DNA from: an uncultured Chloroflexota bacterium
Lineage (GTDB): Bacteria > Chloroflexota > Anaerolineae > Aggregatilineales > Phototrophicaceae
NCBI GenBank assembly: GCA_937942935.1
Contig: CALDGT010000439.1
Location: 1 to 6,785, forward strand
Reading direction: 5' to 3'
DNA: 6,785 nucleotides
Shown: piece by piece, positions 5,131 to 6,785 of the stretch
Layout: each line of letters starts with the position of its first letter
How positions within the stretch are numbered: position 1 is the first letter of the stretch
Made by a program: the position numbers and the translations under genes
Notes under the pieces: model-generated
The model's input: the letters and a program-made list of their open reading frames with translations, nothing else
Told to the model about the DNA's origin: nothing
Databases searched by the model: none

Positions 5131-6768
5131 ATGCTCAAAAAATTATTGATACTCTTTGTCCTTTGGTGTGTGAGTATCCCCATTCTGGCACAAGAAGAAA
5201 CCGAAGAACCTTCACCCACACCAACACCTGATGCCGTATCAGAAACACCGACTGCCACACCCACACTCGGCACACCGACCCCAACCTTCACCCCGCGCCC
5301 CGATGTTCCTGCTTATATTTATGATTGGCGCGAAGAATTGTTATATCCTGTGGCAGTCTATTTTTTCTTAGTGATAGACCGCCCATTGAATACGATTCAA
5401 GATGTCAAATTGATGATGACGGTGCAAGGAGAAACAGAACCCCGCCTTTTAGAATTTGCAGAAATACGCCCATTTGTAACCGTGGATGACCCGTATACCG
5501 AGTTCAAATTGGTGTGGCTTATCCCCCCACAAAATCCGTTGCCTCTCAATGCGCGTGTGAATTATGAATGGCAAATTACCTTATCTGAAACCGAAATTAC
5601 ATCTGTCCCCGGTGTGTTTGCCTATCAGCACCCGCAAATTGAATGGGTGATAGATACTGATTCACAAAGCTGGCTCGATTTACTTTTACCTGTGGTAGAT
5701 GATTTATCCTCAGATGATATTCGTCGTCGTTATACGCCTGTTTATGAGCAATTATCGCGCAATGTGGGATTTGCTCCACGATTTCAATTTGCGCTTCAAA
5801 ATGATGAATATAAACTCGACCCTTGCCCAGATGGTGAATCTATCATTAGTTCATCGGGTGATGTTGAGGTGGCGTGTAATCCAGATGTGCTGAATAATAT
5901 GTTGGCGCGGATGGGATACATCTTGCTCTCGGATGACACATCTTTCATTACACGCATCACCCCGACCCTGATAGACAATTTTTATGCGCCCCTTTGGGTG
6001 AACCATGATTCGCCCGCGTGGTTTAGACAAGGTATCACCATGTTATATACCCAAGTGGATAAGGGATTCGCGTTGGATTTGGTCAAATCTGCTTCGCGCA
6101 CCAATACCTTATTTTCTTTGGATGAGATGAATAGCATCCCCGATGAGCGCCGTGATTTATGGTATGCCCAAAGTTATGTTATGACGATTTATATGGCGAA
6201 TCGGATGGGCTTAACTGCCGTGTTCGATTTAGCGAAAAATCCTCTTGCAGAGTCGAATGCGTTTGAATTGGCGTATCAGGCAGGCATGAATGCCCCATTA
6301 GAAGCCTTAATGCCAACCCTTAATCAATGGGTATTCACTGACCAAGCACAATCGGTTGCATCTATTAGTTTGTATGATGAACCGACACCCATCCCAAGCC
6401 CAACACCGAGTGAAACATTCTTTCCACCAACCCCAACGAATACGGCGACCAATACCCCAACCGCCACCGCGACGGCGACTGTGACAGGGGTTTTATCGGC
6501 GACACCATTGCCCACCTTCACCCCGACCATTAGCCCAACCCCGCGCCCACCAACCATAACCCCACGTCCTGCGGGTTTCCGTGACCCTGCGCCAGCGATG
6601 CCGACTCTAGAACCAATCCCCGCCGAGCCGACACCATTCCCACCGATTGAAGGGGATATTCAAGCGACTAGCGATAGCGGTGTTTTGGTGACAGTTATCC
6701 TCGCGCTGGCATTGGTGGCGCTCGCTATTTTATTTGCTGTCTATTGGCGGACGGAGCGCACAAAATGA
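5131..6768 (+). CDS. Exported, membrane-anchored protein with a degenerate peptidase-MA-like domain and Thr/Pro stalks
   Basis: A 545-residue protein with a signal peptide (KK at 3-4, hydrophobic core 5-18, cleavage after ILA at 20), a Thr/Pro-rich linker (about 27-60), a folded part (about 61-415), a long Thr/Pro stalk (417-505), a C-terminal membrane helix (about 516-539) and a short basic tail (RTERTK). It should be anchored with its bulk outside the cytoplasm. Residues 60-170 look like a beta-rich module. Residues about 180-400 resemble gluzincin 'peptidase MA' domains: SPAWFRQGITMLY (294-306) mirrors the usual PxWLxEGLAxY, and WYAQSYVMTIYMANRMG (344-360) mirrors the following helix. The HExxH zinc motif expected before 294 is absent (ITRITPTLI), and the ligand glutamate is Q300, so it is probably catalytically dead. 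C232 and C249 could form a disulfide. ATG 5131 has AGGGGG (5115-5120) 10 nt upstream, inside the end of the CPBP gene. The domain call rests on motif recognition only. Confidence 0.82.
   Translation: MLKKLLILFVLWCVSIPILAQEETEEPSPTPTPDAVSETPTATPTLGTPTPTFTPRPDVPAYIYDWREELLYPVAVYFFLVIDRPLNTIQDVKLMMTVQGETEPRLLEFAEIRPFVTVDDPYTEFKLVWLIPPQNPLPLNARVNYEWQITLSETEITSVPGVFAYQHPQIEWVIDTDSQSWLDLLLPVVDDLSSDDIRRRYTPVYEQLSRNVGFAPRFQFALQNDEYKLDPCPDGESIISSSGDVEVACNPDVLNNMLARMGYILLSDDTSFITRITPTLIDNFYAPLWVNHDSPAWFRQGITMLYTQVDKGFALDLVKSASRTNTLFSLDEMNSIPDERRDLWYAQSYVMTIYMANRMGLTAVFDLAKNPLAESNAFELAYQAGMNAPLEALMPTLNQWVFTDQAQSVASISLYDEPTPIPSPTPSETFFPPTPTNTATNTPTATATATVTGVLSATPLPTFTPTISPTPRPPTITPRPAGFRDPAPAMPTLEPIPAEPTPFPPIEGDIQATSDSGVLVTVILALALVALAILFAVYWRTERTK
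5209..5310 (+). repeat. Low-complexity Thr/Pro-coding tract (N-terminal stalk)
   Basis: This tract encodes residues about 27-60, dominated by TP, PT and TPT units (for example SPTPTPD and TPTPTFTPRP) built from acc/aca/act and cca/ccc/ccg codons. It acts as a flexible extracytoplasmic linker between the signal peptide and the folded part. Synonymous codons vary, so it is not a recent simple tandem expansion. Confidence 0.8.
6379..6645 (+). repeat. Low-complexity Thr/Pro/Ala-coding tract (C-terminal stalk)
   Basis: This tract encodes residues about 417-505, an extended Thr/Pro/Ala-rich stalk (TATATATVT, TPTISPTPRPP and similar) between the folded domain and the membrane helix. Such stalks commonly span the cell wall or surface layer and are often O-glycosylated. 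Antisense open frames here, rich in Val and Gly, are artefacts of the composition. Confidence 0.8.
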
Positions 6769-6785
6769 CCGATAAAATTAATTTA
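6765..6785 (+). CDS. Start of the third operon gene, cut by the window edge
   Basis: ATG at 6765 overlaps the preceding TGA in an ATGA junction. CGGAG (6752-6756) lies 8 nt upstream, the expected arrangement for translational coupling. Only seven codons (MTDKINL) are visible, so the product cannot be identified. Its coupling to the anchored pseudo-peptidase and the CPBP protease suggests co-expression. Confidence 0.75.

Noticed and set aside
5067..5291. Minus-strand frame rich in Gly and Val across the CPBP/pseudo-peptidase junction
   Set aside because: Same compositional artefact of the N-terminal Thr/Pro tract, overlapping two well-supported genes.
6324..6557. Minus-strand frame rich in Val and Gly
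   Set aside because: It is the complement of the Thr/Pro stalk. ACC and CCN codons read in antisense give GGT and NGG, producing a Val/Gly-rich artefact.
4018..6785. Interpretation of the CPBP operon as a bacteriocin immunity or phage-defence locus
   Set aside because: The CPBP family alone does not establish this. There is no bacteriocin precursor, toxin, nuclease or transporter beside it, and the second gene is a large anchored surface protein.

Overview
The window looks like bacterial chromosome, moderately AT-rich by eye, probably from a Chloroflexota (Anaerolineae-like) organism. That placement is an inference from style: exported proteins with long Thr/Pro stalks, a secreted WD40 propeller, and a CPBP membrane protease next to a large exported protein. 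No marker gene in the window settles it. There is no insertion sequence, CRISPR array, tRNA or rRNA.

Layout: positions 1-246 are non-coding and hold a weak candidate promoter. A class I/II PLP aminotransferase follows on + (247-1560; TTG start set by a GGAGG site). It converges on a secreted, probably eight-bladed WD40 protein on - (1603-2670), and the two share a 12-bp hairpin in the narrow gap between them. Upstream of the WD40 gene, also on -, is a 57-residue charged helical protein of unknown function (2780-2953). It has its own promoter, leader inverted repeat, strong ribosome site and intrinsic terminator. The terminator overlaps the WD40 promoter, and its whole 9-nt loop is complementary to sequence just beyond its T-tract. 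Ribulose-phosphate 3-epimerase (rpe, 3217-3894, -) comes next and is followed downstream by a 13-bp perfect stem-loop. About 110 bp of spacer without a gene (3063-3172) lies between that stem-loop and the promoter of the small gene.

Divergent from rpe is a + operon: a CPBP-family intramembrane protease (4018-5127); 3 nt later a signal-peptide and C-terminally anchored protein whose core resembles gluzincin 'peptidase MA' domains but lacks the zinc motif (5131-6768); then, with an ATGA overlap, a third gene cut by the window edge (6765-6785).

The aminotransferase and Rpe are ordinary metabolic enzymes with intact catalytic residues. The most interesting parts are the protease plus pseudo-protease operon, and the small solitary gene with its unusual terminator/promoter overlap. 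Nothing here proves a new system. Those two are the best candidates for follow-up.
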